From: Zea mays
Lineage: Eukaryota; Streptophyta; Magnoliopsida; Poales; Poaceae
Direction: 5' to 3'
Length of the DNA stretch: 64,000 bases
NCBI RefSeq assembly: GCF_902167145.1
Contig: NC_050104.1
Location: forward strand, 107,395,849-107,459,848
Of this stretch, positions 23,201 through 37,104 are shown in pieces. Position numbers and translations under genes: made by a program. Below the pieces are notes generated by a model. It was given only the letters and a program-made list of their open reading frames with translations, was not told the DNA's origin and ran no database searches. Position 1 is the stretch's first letter. Each line of letters starts with the position of its first letter.

Positions 23201-24495
23201 CCTAAGGGACCAGTAACACAAAATACGAGAGCGTTTGAGTTAAACGAATATATTATGACTTATATGAATAGTGTTGAATAGTACTTATCGAGTTATCGTC
23301 CGCAAGTTCACTTTATCGAAGTGCAAAGTAGGTGCAAGGCCACGTGGGCCGGCCTGGTCACCCACGTGGGCTGGCCTGCCCACGCTAGTTGGCCTGAATG
23401 GGCCAGATTGTACCCAAGACTCGTTTTTCTTTTCATGCGAAAAATAAAAAATATAATTTTTGAGACGCACATGACCATATATACTTTAAAAAATAAAATC
23501 ATATAGTTTAGGGTAAGATATTTAATGAATTGTTAATCTAGGGTTTACTCTAATTAATATAGACTATTGCGGTTGTCCAAATGGAGTGAAATTTTTATGG
23601 TAGGCTTATACGCTATGAATGTCTCGCCATTAAAATTTTTATATCCATTTGATACCAAATGTCTGAGTTGCAGTTTATCTTGTAAAATGCATTTTTAATA
23701 CTCTATATATATAATTATATAATTATAGGTAAAAATGGAAAACGTGTGATTTAAATGTAAAGTTACTATTTTTGAATCCTTATAGCACATTATATGGATA
23801 TGGTAATACAAAAAGTATTGAGATATATAATTATCATGAGCACATGCATTTATTATTGTTAAATCTTAACTAAATTATAAGAAATAATTTGTTTCTCCAC
23901 AAATTTTAATCTTCGTGCAGTGATTCCACGCATAAAAATAGTAGCTCCAAAATAGATGTTTGGTATGGTACCTTTTATTAGCTGTCTCCAGCGGAGCATG
24001 CATATGGACGTGCAAAACACTATTTTTATATTACAGATTGTACTGTTTACATAGTGTGGTTTAAAATAAAGAGTGATATAGGAGGTGGGATAGGGAGTCT
24101 GCTGGACATAATATTACGTACTTATGTCACTTAAAACATTAGATGTAATGGAAGTTTAATAATAAGTTAAGCTATGTTTCTAAGTAGCTTAGTTACTAAT
24201 AAATTGGTACACGACATCCATTTACTATGTGACAGTATGACTAATAAGAACATGATTAGTCTCACCAATATGTTTCATGTATACATATGGATATATTTTG
24301 CACATACATCTTTTTCAATATGTAGACATATATTCATATTGTGCCTTTATTGAAGTTGAATATATACTAAGTTAGTAACATGTTGAGTAGAGTTCTTTGA
24401 GTTAGTTTTATTATACCACTCATCTAAGAATTTTTACCTTGGAGCTATGTTTTATATGTAACATATTAAATGTGTATGTGTGATTCCCATGTATG
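23201..24495. other. AT-rich intergenic DNA
   Basis: AT-rich DNA without a supported gene or element. A GC-richer patch at 23330-23410 contains two CCACGTGGGC motifs. Confidence 0.4.
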
Positions 24496-24665
24496 CACTA
24501 CATGAAAAAGGCTAACTTCCAATGGCCAAAGCGCCAACTTCTGACGGTAGACAAGTGTCGGAAAAGATGGATAGAAGGTACCTAACTTTCGACAGCTTCT
24601 CAGTACCGTCAAAAGTTAACATGGTCAAAAACTTAACTTTTGACAACACTCTATAGCCATCATAA
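24496..24665 (+). mobile_element. CACTA-like terminus with subterminal repeats
   Basis: CACTACATGAAAAAGG starts at 24496 and is followed by several direct and inverted copies of an AACTTTTGAC-type motif (24536, 24570, 24610, 24635). A CACTA end with short subterminal repeats is typical of the En/Spm superfamily. No matching right end was found, so the extent is unknown. Confidence 0.5.
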
Positions 24666-24670
24666 GTTAC

Positions 24671-25560
<890 letters not shown>

Positions 25561-25839
25561 TGTCATTAGTGTTAGAGTATCAGTGTCTGATGTCGACATG
25601 AAACCTCCTTCTTTCTCTCACACAAACCAATTATGAATAAGTAATAAAAGATGATAAATTATAATAATCGACCTTGTATTGGTTATTCTAAACTTCTTAT
25701 GAGTATACAAGATTATAAACTAGAGTCGTCAACCTTGTTATGAAATTCATATGAGTAATTACAAAATTGGTTCGAACAATTCACACAAAATCTTAAACTA
25801 CATTCATCAACCTTATTACAAGTACACACAAGATTATAA

Positions 25840-26800
25840 ACCCAGACTATTAGGTTGTGGGCAACTCTATCCCCTTATTTCCACACTTATATCTGAACAC
25901 ATCATATTTGCTTTAATTTTTCCACTAGGTGAACTGGTTATCATCGGTTGTGACATTGATTTTATTGGAAGGTTATGCATTGCTACCCAGTGGTAGTGAT
26001 AAATGAATGTGATGCACCAGTATCAAACAACACGACTGCTAGTTGAGAGTTGACCAGAAACATACCTAATTGCACATCTAGTGCCTCCTATGTCATTTTA
26101 GCCGCCAAGTGATTCACCCTTCCATGATTGTGATTTGGGTGACCTAGGTTGCATGTGGACTGTTGTAGAGCATTATGTTTGGGTGCCCCACTAGTGTTAT
26201 GTTGTTCCCTATCTTTTATAGACATTGCCTAGACTAGTGGCCATGATCTCCATAAATGAAGCTTTTGTATCCTCCTTGTGTTGCATTCGATTGTTCATCT
26301 TGATTGCATGTTGGGGTTGGGAATTAGGGCACTTGGTTGACCTAGCATTGATTCTAATTATTCCCCTACTAGGTGTTGTTTTATCCGTTGGACTAATATT
26401 GGTACCACCGCTGATGCTAGTGGTGGTGTAGGTGTCCTTGTGAACTGCCTTACTGATACTGTTGGTTGTGGTTTCCTAACAAGCGGGGATGACTAGTGCT
26501 ACCTAATTGTGGCCCATTTAGCTTGCATTTTCTGCCCTCCATCACCTGACACTTCCTCTATCTCATTATGGCCCAGTCTATGAGGTGCTAGAAGGTGGGG
26601 AAGGTATGGTTCATAAGCTAGTAGTGAACAGGTTCAACTAATCCTCTCATGAACTGGTATTGCCTCTTTGCATACATGTTAACTTCTTTGGGGGCATAGC
26701 GGGATAGCTGCAGGAATCTATCCTCACTGACAAACATTGCACCTTGTTTGAGTGCTACGATTTCCTCCTTCACGATCATCAATCCTTCTGGAAGAAGGTC
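25840..26800 (-). pseudogene. Ty3/gypsy gag-protease fragment (chromovirus-like)
   Basis: Read on the minus strand, a degenerate gag is visible at about 26580-26710 (RFLQLSRYAPKEV, KRQYQFMRGL). A protease follows at about 25900-26030, with the catalytic FDTGASHSFI motif, then an IRG block. The form DTGASHSFI is that of Tekay/Del-type chromoviruses rather than Tat. Many stops and frameshifts show it is old. RT and integrase are absent. Confidence 0.65.
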
Positions 26801-27373
26801 TTCTTTTGGCTGCTTTTAAAAGGACAGGTTAAATACTAGATCACTGCTCAGAAGAAGTATGGAATTGGAATCATACACCTGTGAAAATTGTATATTGCAA
26901 AGGGAAGAAACTAATAACCACTTGTTCCTGAGGTGTAATTATGCACGTAGATGCTGGCAACTTGTGAGTATCACATCCCCCCCCCCCCCCCCCGCATACC
27001 CCAAATATCATTAGCAATGCAGAGGATGAGGCTGCAAATGACAAAACCATGAAAATGGAACCCATAATCATCATGTCCTGGTGTATCTGGAGATGAAGAA
27101 ATAACTGGATTTTTGAAGCTATTCCGCCTACAACGGCTACCTGCAAAAACATGTTTGAAGCATAAATGAATCTCATGTGTTATAGAGTAAAGCCCTCGAT
27201 GGTGGATAGCATCAGACATTGGCTGCAACAGATGTAAACACTCAGTGCATAGATCTGTCTCCCTCCAATTGCCCCTTCCCCCTCCTCTTTGTAAACTGTA
27301 AATATTTTCCTGGATGAATGAAAACTGTAGGGATCACCCCCTACAGTAATTGCCTCAAAAAATGGGAGTGACA
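26801..27373 (+). mobile_element. 5'-truncated LINE, zf-RVT and 3' end
   Basis: The plus strand encodes the zf-RVT end of an L1 ORF2 (FFWLLL, CENC, NNHLFLRC, ARRCWQL). A C17 run (26977-26993), a 3' untranslated part and a short A tract near 27356 follow. One extra base breaks the frame near 26820. A homologous copy with the same gag/LINE junction lies at 52597-53640. Confidence 0.7.
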
Positions 27374-27382
27374 TTGGGAAAG

Positions 27383-28426
27383 TGTCGGTACCAACAGTTA
27401 GGGGTATCCCCCTCCTACGGTATAAAGGCACCGTTGCTATGCAACAGCGCCCCCCGATCGCACGAGAAGCAGCACCTGACCCCACCACAAGGGCGGGGTT
27501 AAGAACACCGCGTGACAAGAGGAGATAAAACTCCCAGGACGCATCAGTAGGTCCTGACCTCCGCAGAGGAGCGCCGGACCTCTGTGCTAACGGGACCAGG
27601 GCTCACAAAAGGGCATATCAGGTCCCTCAGGGTAGGGACTGGGCCCTGGCAGGGCTCCGAGACCTAGGAGACCCCGACGTGAATGGGGGTCCGGTGCCAG
27701 CACGTGTCCACCTCTCGAGGGGGACTTTCTGCTCAGACGGTGCCCCTTGGCCTGAGGCCCGTGACGAGAGCCAATGGGCCGAGCCTGATGTAAGGCCCGC
27801 GCAGCCGCTCGACCTCAGCATTTATTGCGGAGGGGACGCGCCGCCTGCCACTACACTGACAGGAGACAAGCCCTCTCGGCATTAAATGCGCCTTGTCCAA
27901 TCCGTTGGCAGACGGCGTCAGGGTCGTCTGGTGGGCGGTACACCTGACCAGTATGCTGGCGGATTGCGAGCCGGTTCGGAGCAGAGCACTGCACCCATCT
28001 TCTCTTCCACCAGAAGCTTCCCCTGTACACCAAGGATACGCAGATCTTGGGCGTCAGGGTGCAAGAGGATCGTCTCGACAACAGATATTAGAGGATCCAA
28101 GCACTATATTCTTTATGTCTCTGGGACCACATGTCGGGGCCCAGTCCCTTTGTGCATGCCCCCTTTCAGCTATAAAAGGGAAGGCATGCCACGTTACACA
28201 CACACGCGCAATCTGAGACTCACTAGCTCATACAAGCCCTCAAGCAATACATCTCACAGTGGAGAAGGGTATTACGCTCCGACGGCCCGAACCACTCTAA
28301 ATCCTCGTGTGTTCTTGTGTACTGCTCCATCTCTCCATCAATCAAGCGAAACGCCTAAGCCCCTCCTCATCTCAGGACTTAGGGCGGGTGCACTCAACCA
28401 CCCGGCCGGAGATCTACTCTCCGACA
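27383..28426 (+). repeat. 5' LTR of the degenerate gypsy element
   Basis: 1044 bp, from TGTCGGTACC to TCTCCGACA. A TATA box (TATAAAAGGG) is at 28171-28180, a normal distance from the LTR end. Confidence 0.85.
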
Positions 28427-28428
28427 TT

Positions 28429-28446
28429 TGGCGCGCCAGGTAGGGG
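28429..28446 (+). promoter_or_regulatory. Primer-binding site
   Basis: TGGCGCGCCAGGTAGGGG starts two bases after the LTR end. Confidence 0.75.
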
Positions 28447-28485
28447 GCCTAGGCATTAGGTTTTCGCTTGATTTCTTGCCCAATC

Positions 28486-30834
28486 ATGATCGTGCAGATT
28501 GTAGAGCACCGCGCCAAGACTTTGGTAGATTTTGCGGTGGAGGGAGAAGCTGCTTCCTCCATGCCGCAGGCTCCCAGTCGCCCGACACCAGTCACTCCTG
28601 TCGTGCACGCTGCACGGCAGCACACGGTGGTGCAAACACCCCGGACTCCATCAAGGGCGTCTCCAGGGGCGTTGTCAGTAGCCAGGGAGTTATTGCGACA
28701 CCCCCTAAGCTCCACGGCATCACTAGGAGCCATGAAGCAGTGGCGGGACGACGTCGACCGGCTGCTCAGTATGGCGCATTCTACCTCGACCCGGTCAAAG
28801 GCTCGGTCATCACGGCGCCAACACAAGGCATCAGCATCGGTGCGCTCGCCCTCAGTGAGGGGCACGCAGGCCAATGATCTCCGGGCAGAACTCAACCGCA
28901 GGCGTGTGGGAGAGGATGCCCGGATATCTTTGGAAAGGGCGCGCGAGCGCCGCCAAAACATCAATGGGCGCGACCTTGATCAAGACTTCACCGCGGTTGC
29001 ACCGCAGACGCCAATGGGCACCCGGTCCCAGACGGGTGTCCCCTTGGCCGGAGTAGGCTGCGCCGCTCTGGCGGATCACCTCCGCGCGGCATCCTGGCCA
29101 CCCAAGTTCCGGCCACACCTGCTAGAAAAATACGACAGAACATCAAACCCGTCGGAGTTCCTGCAGGTGTACGTTACCGCCATCACAGCGGCAGTTGGAA
29201 ACACCACTGTGATGGCAACATACTTTCATGTGGCCTTGTCTGGACCTGCCCGGACCTGGCTCATGAATCTCACCGCGGGATCAGTCTATTCCTGGGAAGA
29301 ACTCTGTGTGCGGTTCGTAGCGAACTTCGTTAGTGCTTTCCAGCAGCACGGTGTGGAAGTCCACCTCCATGCAGTGAGGCAGGAGCCTGGGGAAACCCTC
29401 CGGAAGTTCATCTCCCGCTTCACCAAGGTACAAGGTACGATACCTCGTATTTCTGATTCTTCTATCATCACGGCTTTCCGACAGGGCGTACGTGATGATA
29501 AAATGTTGGAGAAGTTGGCCACACATCACGTGGAAACTGTCCCTACGCTCTTCGCCCTGGCCGACAAATGCGCTAGAGCCACCGAGGGCCGTGCATGGCA
29601 CTCGGCCCCGCAAACTAGGCCTGCCCAGTCAGGTGGCTCGGGGGCCGCCCTCCGGGATGGAAAGAAGAAAAAGAAGAAGGACCGCGACTACCAGAGGCCA
29701 CAGTCCACTGCTCTGGTGGCCACAGTAGTGACCAGAGGCCAGGCCGACCGCAACAAGCGCCCACGGCCCCAAGGTTACAGCGGTGATACGTGCCCAGTGC
29801 ACCCCAAGAGCCACCACCGAGCCGCCGACTGTCGTGAGATTATCAAACTCGCACGGCGCGTCAGCGAGCGGCGTGAGCTGTCCCTCAAGGACGGCACGCC
29901 GCCCCACCACCGACCAAGCCAGAAGGGAGCTGACGGGAAAACCATGGCTACGGTAGGACCAGACCTCGGCTACCAGTCGTCCGAGGGGTGCCTAAAGGAC
30001 GTTTCCACCGGAGATTCCGACTCCAGCGACGGTGGCGACCATCGCAAGAAGTTGTACGTAATGTACGGCGGAAGCTGGGAGCTCACCTCCCGCAGGAGTG
30101 TCAAGTCCCTACGTAGGGAAGTACTTTCGGTAGTCCCAGGAGTCCCCAAAACCGCTCCGCACCAACGGTGGAGGGGCACTACCATCTCCTTCGGGGCATC
30201 CGACTGGCCCGACAACATGGCGGGAGCCGGCGTGCTACCGCTCATCACCGCCCCTGTTGTCGCCAACATGCGACTACATCACGTGCTGATCGATGGAGGG
30301 GCCGGCCTCAATGTTATCAGCCACGCAACATTCAGACAACTGCAGGTCCCGGGGTCACGGCTAGGGCCTTCCCGCCCATTTTCCGGGGTGGGTCCGCAGC
30401 TCGTATACCCCCTCGGGAGCATAACGCTCCCGGTTACATTTGGGACGGAGGAGAACTTCCGTACAGAAAACGTCCAGTTCAATGTCGCGGAGGTCAACCT
30501 CCCTTTTAACGCCATCATCGGGAGGCCGGCCCTGTACCGGTTCATGGCCATTGCCCATTATGGGTACTTGGTCCTCAAGATGCCGTCCCCCGCTGGGATC
30601 CTCATCGTGCAAGGTGACCGCACCGCCTCTCTAGCAGCCGTCGAGAAGCTACACACTCTGGCGTCCGAGATCGCTCGGCCGGACGACCGAGGAAGAGGCC
30701 CCAGTGCCAAGGCACCCTCCAAGGCGCCGAAAGTACAGCCGACCGGGGCAGACGGTGGGCCCGCGAAGACCATCCAGGTCGGCGCGGACTCCTCCCAGAC
30801 CACCCGCATCGTAGGGGATCTAGGAGAAAAATAG
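28486..30834 (+). pseudogene. Gag-protease of the degenerate gypsy element
   Basis: About 780 codons are open from the ATG at 28486 (MIVQIVEHRAK). The gag domain lies at 29080-29560 (YDRTSNPSEFLQVY, ATYFHVALSGPARTWL, FRQGVRDDKM). A Lys-rich stretch and a CPVH..SHHRAADC zinc-like motif follow. The protease is at 30250-30600 with HVLIDGGAGLNVI. It ends at TAG 30832-30834, which is in frame with the RT that follows, so gag and pol were probably one reading frame. Confidence 0.88.
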
Positions 30835-32871
30835 GAACTCGCGCTCATCGCCTTTCTCTAAGCAAATGTCGACGTCTTCGCTTGGGAGTCGTCACAAATG
30901 TCAGGGATCCCCAGGGAGGTGATCGAGCACAAGCTAAAGGTTTACCCGGACGCCAAGCCAGTAAGCCAGAAACCATGAAGACAGTCCGTGGAACGGCAGG
31001 ACTTCATCCGAGAGGAAGTCCGGAAGCTATTGCACGCGGGCTTTATTGAAGAGGTTCATCACCCGGTGTGGTTGGCCAACCCAGTTGTCGTGCCGAAGGC
31101 CAACGGAAAGCTTCGGACGTGCATCGACTACACCAGCCTGAATAAGGCATGCCCCAAGGACCCGTATCCACTACCGCGTATAGATCAGATTGTGGACTCT
31201 ACTTCGGGGTGCGACCTCTTATCCTTCTTGGACGCTTACTCTGGTTTCCACCAAATCCGAATGGCTAAGGAGGATAGGAAGTATACCGCTTTTGTAACAG
31301 TAGATGGACTATACTATTATGTTGTAATGCCCTACGGTCTGAGGAATGCCTTGCCGACCTTTGTATGGGCAATGAGCAAGACCTTCGGGGATCTGATCCA
31401 GGATAAGGTGGAAATTTACGTCGATGACATCGTGGTCAAGACTAGGGAAAGGTCGGCTATAGTGGAAGACCTGGCCCTGGTTTTCGGCAAGCTACGGGCA
31501 ACCCGCACCAAGCTGAACCCGGAGAAATGCATCTTCGGTGTCTCGGTAGGGAAGTTGTTGGGGTTCCTTGTTTCATACCGAGGCATTGAAGCTAACCCGG
31601 AGAAAATCAAGGCTGTTGAGGTAATGAGGCCTCCCACTCGTGTGAAGGACATCCAAAAGCTTACCGGGTCGCTAGTAGCCCTTAGCCGCTTCATTTCAAG
31701 GTTGGCTGAGAAGGCACTGCCTTTCTTTAAGCTCTTGCGGAAATCAGGCCCATTTGCCTGGTCCGAAGAGGCGGAACAAGCCTTCAGGGAACTGAAGCAG
31801 CACTTAGCTTCCCTGTCGATCCTAGTTGCTCCAGAACCAGGAGAGTCGCTATACCTGTACATTGCGGCAGCAGCGGAAGCAGTAAGCATGGTGTTAGTCG
31901 CCGAGAGGGAAGCACAAGGAGGACAAGAACCTGGAAGTATAGGGGTGGCTATAGATACCCGGGCTGTCCAGAAGCCGATCTACTACGTCAGCGAGGTCCT
32001 CCATGAGGCAAAAGCCACGTACCTCAAGACACACAAACTCCTCTATGCCGTGTTGGTCGCGTCCAGGAAGCTGCGTCATTATTTCCAAGCGCACAAGGTT
32101 GTGGTGGTGACCTCCTTCCCGCTAAAGGCCATCCTCTACAACCCAAACACCACTGGCAACATCGCCGAGTTCCAACTGGACTTCCAACCCCACCACGCCA
32201 TCAAAAGTCAGATCCTGGCCGACTTCATCGTGGAATGGACTCCACCCCCTTGTACCCCCGGGGGGCCGGACCCCGCACCAGGTCCCGTACCGGTGGAGCG
32301 CAGGGACCCGATCTTCACCGAGCCCCACTGGACGCTCTTCTTCGATGGGTCCGCCCGCCAGCAGAGTGCTGGCGCGGGAGTAGTCCTCGCCGACCCAGGC
32401 GGAAACCAGCTGCAGTATGTGGTGCGACTTGAATTCAAGGCCACCAACAATACGACAAAGTATGAGGCGCTGATCTTTGGCCTAACCGCAGCCCTATCCC
32501 TGGGGGTCTGTCAACTCCTCGTGAGGGGGGACTCCCAACTCGTCATCAAGCAGGTCCGCGGAGAATGTAGCTGCAATGAGCCTAGACTCGCAGCTTACCT
32601 CCTCCATGTGAGGAAGCTAGAGAAGGATTTCACGACCCTGGAACTTCAGCATGTTCCCCGGGCCGACAACTCAGCAGCAGATGACCTCTCCCAGAGGGCA
32701 TCAACTCGAGCACTCGTGCCCGAGGGTGCCTTCGAAAGGCGGCTACTGAGACCCACCGACCAGCCAGCCGGACTGGACGAAGGGGGCGAGACCGGCACCT
32801 CGAAGCTGGCGATCCCGGTGGCGCCCCAAGACCCACCAAAGGCTGTGTGTGCTCTGGGGGACCCCCCCTGA
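30835..32871 (+). pseudogene. Reverse transcriptase and two RNase H domains
   Basis: The same frame as gag continues, with stops TAA at 30859-30861 and TGA at 30976-30978. From 30979 it is open. RT motifs are CIDYTSLNKACPKDPYPLP, FLDAYSGFHQI and YVDDIVV. Two RNase H regions follow; the second has FDGSARQ, TKYEALI, RGDSQL and DNSAADDL. The frame is lost at about 32866 in a run of six C, before integrase. Dual RNase H marks the Tat lineage. Confidence 0.9.
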
Positions 32872-34150
32872 CCCCTTAGTGCTGCAGTCGACAACTCAGA
32901 GTGGTCCCGATGCATGGATCTCTGAGATCCAGGACTACCTGAAGGAAAATATCCTTCCTGAAGACCATGTCTCCGCTGAGCGCATAGTGCGGTTGGCTAA
33001 GCGATACGCGATGGTAGAAGGAGGTCTCTACCGCCGTGGCGCCAACGGCATTCTCATGCGGTGCATTACCCAGGAAGAAGGCCGTGAGTTACTAACGGAG
33101 ATCCATGGAGGGGAGTGTGGAAGTCATTCTTCATCCCGCATGCTGGTCGGTAAGGTCTTCCGGCATGGTTTTTATTGGCCAACCGCCCTCCAGGATGCGG
33201 CCAAGCTAGTAAAGTCCTATGAAGCGTGCCAGTTCCACGCAAAGCAGATACACACACCAGCTCAGGCTCTACAAATGATCCCGCCCTCCTGGTCGTTTGC
33301 TGTATGGGGGGTGGATATCCTGGGACCATTCCCCAGGGCTGTCGGCGGGTACCGGTACCTATTTGTCGCCATCGACAAATTCACCAAGTGGCCGGAAGCC
33401 ACCCATGTGGTCAGCATCACCCAGGGCACTGTTGTTGCTTTCCTCAAGTCGATCGTCTGCAGGTTCGGGGTCCCAAGTCGTATCATTACAGACAATGGGA
33501 CCCAGTTTACAAGCCGAGTCTTCCAGGAAAACTGTGAAGGCATCGGCACCCAGCTCTGCTTTGCGTCCGTGGCTCACCCCAGGAGCAATGGACAAGTGGA
33601 GAGAGCAAATGTGGAGATCCTCACGGGACTCAAGACACGTACTTATGACTGCTTGAGAAAGCATGGCGCAAATTGGGTCAGCGAGCTGCCCTCCGTGCTA
33701 TGGGGGAACCGAACCACACCTAGCCGAGCCACCAGGGAGACCCCATTCTTCCTGGTCTATGGGGCTGAGGCTTGCCTCCCCCCGGAAATCATTATGGGCT
33801 TTCCGCGGGCCCAGTCGTTCGATGAGTCTGCGCAAGAATAGCTACGGCGCGAAGACGTGGACTTTATCGACGGACACAGGTGGCGAGCAGCAGTCCAAAA
33901 CGCACGGTAGAGCCAGGCGCTCAGGCGCTACCACCAGAGGTTCGTGCATAGTAGGAAGTTTGAAGTCGGGGACCTGGTTCTAAGGCGAATTCTGAACCAA
34001 GAAGGGCTCCACAAGCTCTCCCCCAGCTGGGAAGGACCCTTCAAGGTGACAGAAATATGCCGCCCCGGATGCGTTCGCCTTGCCACATATAACGGAGTAC
34101 CTCTCCCAAACCCCTAGAATATAGAGCATCTCCGTAAGTTTTTCCCTTAA
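32872..34150 (+). pseudogene. Integrase of the degenerate gypsy element
   Basis: The zinc part (HGGECGSH, YEACQ), catalytic core (GVDILGP, ITDNGTQF, QVERANV) and C-terminal WEGPF are all recognisable. The frame has stops TAG at 33839, 33908 and 34115 and ends at TAA 34148-34150. Confidence 0.88.
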
Positions 34151-34739
34151 AAACAGATTCGCGGGTCCCTCGACACGCCCGGTCTGTTGGCCTGCTCTCA
34201 TGTATATTCAGGTCCGCCCTCGACACGCCAGGGTTGATTTTACTTCTAAAAATACAACCACTATTACAACTACAGGGTTGTCTCCCTTCCTGGCTGGTAT
34301 GGCGACATCCGAATCAGGTAACCAGACTCGGCAATTAGGCGATGGGATGGTTAGGGGACGTATGGCCGCAAGGTCAAGGACCATAAAGACTAACACATGC
34401 CCCACCGCCCTGTTGCCAGCCTGGTTGCGTGATTCAAAGGATAAGAAATACCAGCTGGCGAACCTAATGGGTGCGCTATTAAAGATACCTGGCCTAGGCC
34501 GTACCCAGTAATGGCACCAGTGCCACCTTAAGAATCCTAGCATCCGACCCCAACAAGCCGAGGCCATATCCCAGGGGGGCAAAGTACCAGGAAAGAAGCC
34601 GGCAACAATGCATATAGTAGAGAAAAAAGAGGCATGCAGACAAGTTGTAATGTCACCAACAAATAGTACTTAAAGAGTATCTTGCAAAATCAAAGACATA
34701 TTGCAACCCGCTCCCCAGGGGAACCCTCGTTTTTCTCCA
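34151..34739. other. Gap between converging genes of the gypsy element
   Basis: Non-coding DNA between integrase and the 3' end of the antisense gene. A short motif, CCTCGACACGCC, occurs twice (34170 and 34218). No longer tandem array is visible. Confidence 0.4.
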
Positions 34740-36359
34740 TGTAGGCATGGCTACTCATCGTCAACAGGATCCCGCTGGAAGCGCCCAACCACCACGTCCA
34801 CAACATCCTGTACGCCCTCCCGGGCAGCATCTTCAGTGTCGGCCACCGGACCCGCAATAACCGGCCCCAAGGAAACAGTCGGATCATGGCTCCAGAAGCA
34901 CGTTAAGACGTACTCGATGGCCGACCTGCAGAGTCTGCCGCCCTCGGCCTCCAAGTGGGCGCCCAGAACCTGATCTAGACGTCAGAGGAGGTCAACAGCG
35001 GAATACAGTATTGGGAGCACGTCGGAGACGGTAGCTGGCCGCACCAATGCCGGGATAGGACTCATCCCTAATGGTACTAACACTGTGCTCGCCTCGCCAG
35101 CCCAAGCAGCGATGCGCTGAGCTCCAGCGTGTTGCTCTGCCCGGAGGTCGTCAAGTGTCTTCCTTAACACCTCCACAGCCTAGGGGCCCGGGGCCGACTG
35201 CGTCGCCTGTGCAGCCTGGAACTGGCGGACCTGCCCCTCCAGCGCCCGCACCTTCCCTTCCAGACGCTTCACTTTCTCCTCGTCCTTGAGCTCAAGCTCA
35301 TCTAGCAGCTTGTTTTGCCTTGCCCACATCTCCTCTCTGAAGGCAAGGTCCTCCTCCTCCCAAGCGAGGTCAGTTGTTCGTTTCGCCAGGGAGGTTTCCC
35401 TCGCCTTGAGGTTTCCCTCAACACGAGCAATGTCACTGGCCTTGTCGGAGAGCTCCTACTGCAGCTTCTTCAGCTTCACCTCAGCCGCAGCTTGCTTGTC
35501 CCGTTGTTTCTCCAGCACTGCATTATAAGCTTTCAGCCTATCATGGAGTGCTGTGACGGCCTCCTCTTTTTGGTCTAGGTGTTTTTTATTCTTGGACAAA
35601 CCTCTTTCCTTTCGGGTCACCTCCTCCTCTCGGTCAGACACCTTCCGGATGTCCTCCTTGAAGTCCTCACGCTCCTGCTCAAGCTCGGCTCGCTCCGCGG
35701 CGAATTGGCAGGATGCGCCTTAGTACGCCTCTCCAGGTGGGAGCACTAGTCGCCAAGGCGCTGGCGCTCGGTCTCGAGCGCCTTCCACTCTTGTCGGATA
35801 GCCGCCTCGGTTTCCTAGAGGGCCTGGTGAGCGCGAATCAGCACCTGAGGGAGAGGAGTCAGCATCGCTCCAGGCTCGGCACCAGGCTGGAGTGGACGCC
35901 CAAGAATAACCTCCGGACCCTCCGGAGTTGGCTGGGGGACAGAGCTGGACGAGCCCCCACGCCTACCTCCGGTGGTGCATCCGGCGGTATCGCCGTTGGA
36001 AGGTCTGCAACAGCTGCTGGCGGCACCGCCGCTTTCGGACCCCCGACTGAAACTTGGGAACCCGGGAGTGTTGCCTCGACGGTGACAGGCGAATCCTGGG
36101 GGCCCGATGACGCCACCTCGGCACCAGCGTCATCCTGCGCAATGGGGGCAGATGCAGCTGGAACCCCCCCCCCCCCCCCCGCCGCCCCGGTCGCCGCCAA
36201 TGATGGGCTTGGCACTAACACTGATGGGGCCACAGTAGCCGTTGGCAGATCGCTGGTAGTACTCCCAGCAGATGTATGCTGATGGGGACCAGACCCGCCA
36301 GCGGGCATGGCGGCCGATGAAGAAGGAGCATCCATGGTAGCTGCTGATGGATCGCCGGC
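34740..36359 (-). pseudogene. Antisense retroelement gene, 3' part
   Basis: The minus strand encodes a Pro/Ala-rich linker (36359-35950), a coiled coil (about 35700-35200; SDREEEVTRKERGLSK, EKQRDKQAAAEVKLKKL) and a C-terminal block (34955-34751; SAIEYVLTCF, EDAAREGVQDVVD). The layout matches the antisense gene at 8889-12516. Stops interrupt it, for example near 34982. It is separated from its upstream part (43743-44506) by the element at 36360-43742. A C17 run lies at 36164-36180. Confidence 0.65.
36355..36359 (+). repeat. Target-site duplication CCGGC, left copy
   Basis: CCGGC immediately precedes the LTR at 36360 and follows the other LTR at 43743-43747. Confidence 0.9.
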
Positions 36360-37029
36360 TGTTGGGGGCCTTCGTCCTCCGAAGGTCCTCAAAAACATGA
36401 TTTGACAATGTTTTCCAAGTGGATTATGTGAACAGGTATTTTCGGATCCAGAATTATGAATATGGAGCACGGCCAGGACGAAGCCTGAACCAGACGAAGG
36501 TCGAGTGTAGCCGAAGCTGTGCGCAGGGAAGCTTCGGCGCGATGGCAGAAGGGGGAACCGACTCAAAGATGAAAAGACTTCGGGGGCCTCGACAGATTTC
36601 CATAAGCCGTTAACAAATGTAATGGACATGGATGTAATTTTACGTAGGCTGCGTCCCGCGTCTATAAATAGATGAACAGTACTCCCGTACTGTTCACGCT
36701 GACTTGGCATTTGCTTTTGGCATCACTCTCGTACTTTACACCTTCTCTCAGGACCGAAGGTACATTTGTAATTTGGAATCATTTCTGTTTTTCCATGTTA
36801 ATAAAATAGAAATGATTCTATGGTGATGCTTATATCATATTTCATGCTTTATGTGAGTCCTTCGTCATTACTTGTTATGTTTACGAAGGTATGTCTCTCA
36901 TGACCTTCGTCCGAGACTCATTATTTCCCGAAGGAACATAATGCTTCGAAGGACGAAGGATTTTAACACTTAACACTTTTTATGTTGCCTTGTTCTTAAC
37001 TCTTAGCACTTGAGAACAAGTCCCCAACA
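36360..37029 (+). repeat. 5' LTR of the gag-only element
   Basis: 670 bp from TGTTGGGGGCC to CCCCAACA. TATA box TATAAATA at 36663-36670. Confidence 0.95.
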
Positions 37030-37030
37030 T

Positions 37031-37046
37031 TGGCGCCCACCTCCGG
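37031..37046 (+). promoter_or_regulatory. Primer-binding site
   Basis: TGGCGCCCACCTCCGG begins one base after the LTR. The first eleven bases equal those of the site at 18592-18607. Confidence 0.75.
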
Positions 37047-37104
37047 TGAACTCACTTCCACTTCGAGTCTTCGTGAACACCTTCGGAAGCTATAGACCTT
37101 CGCT

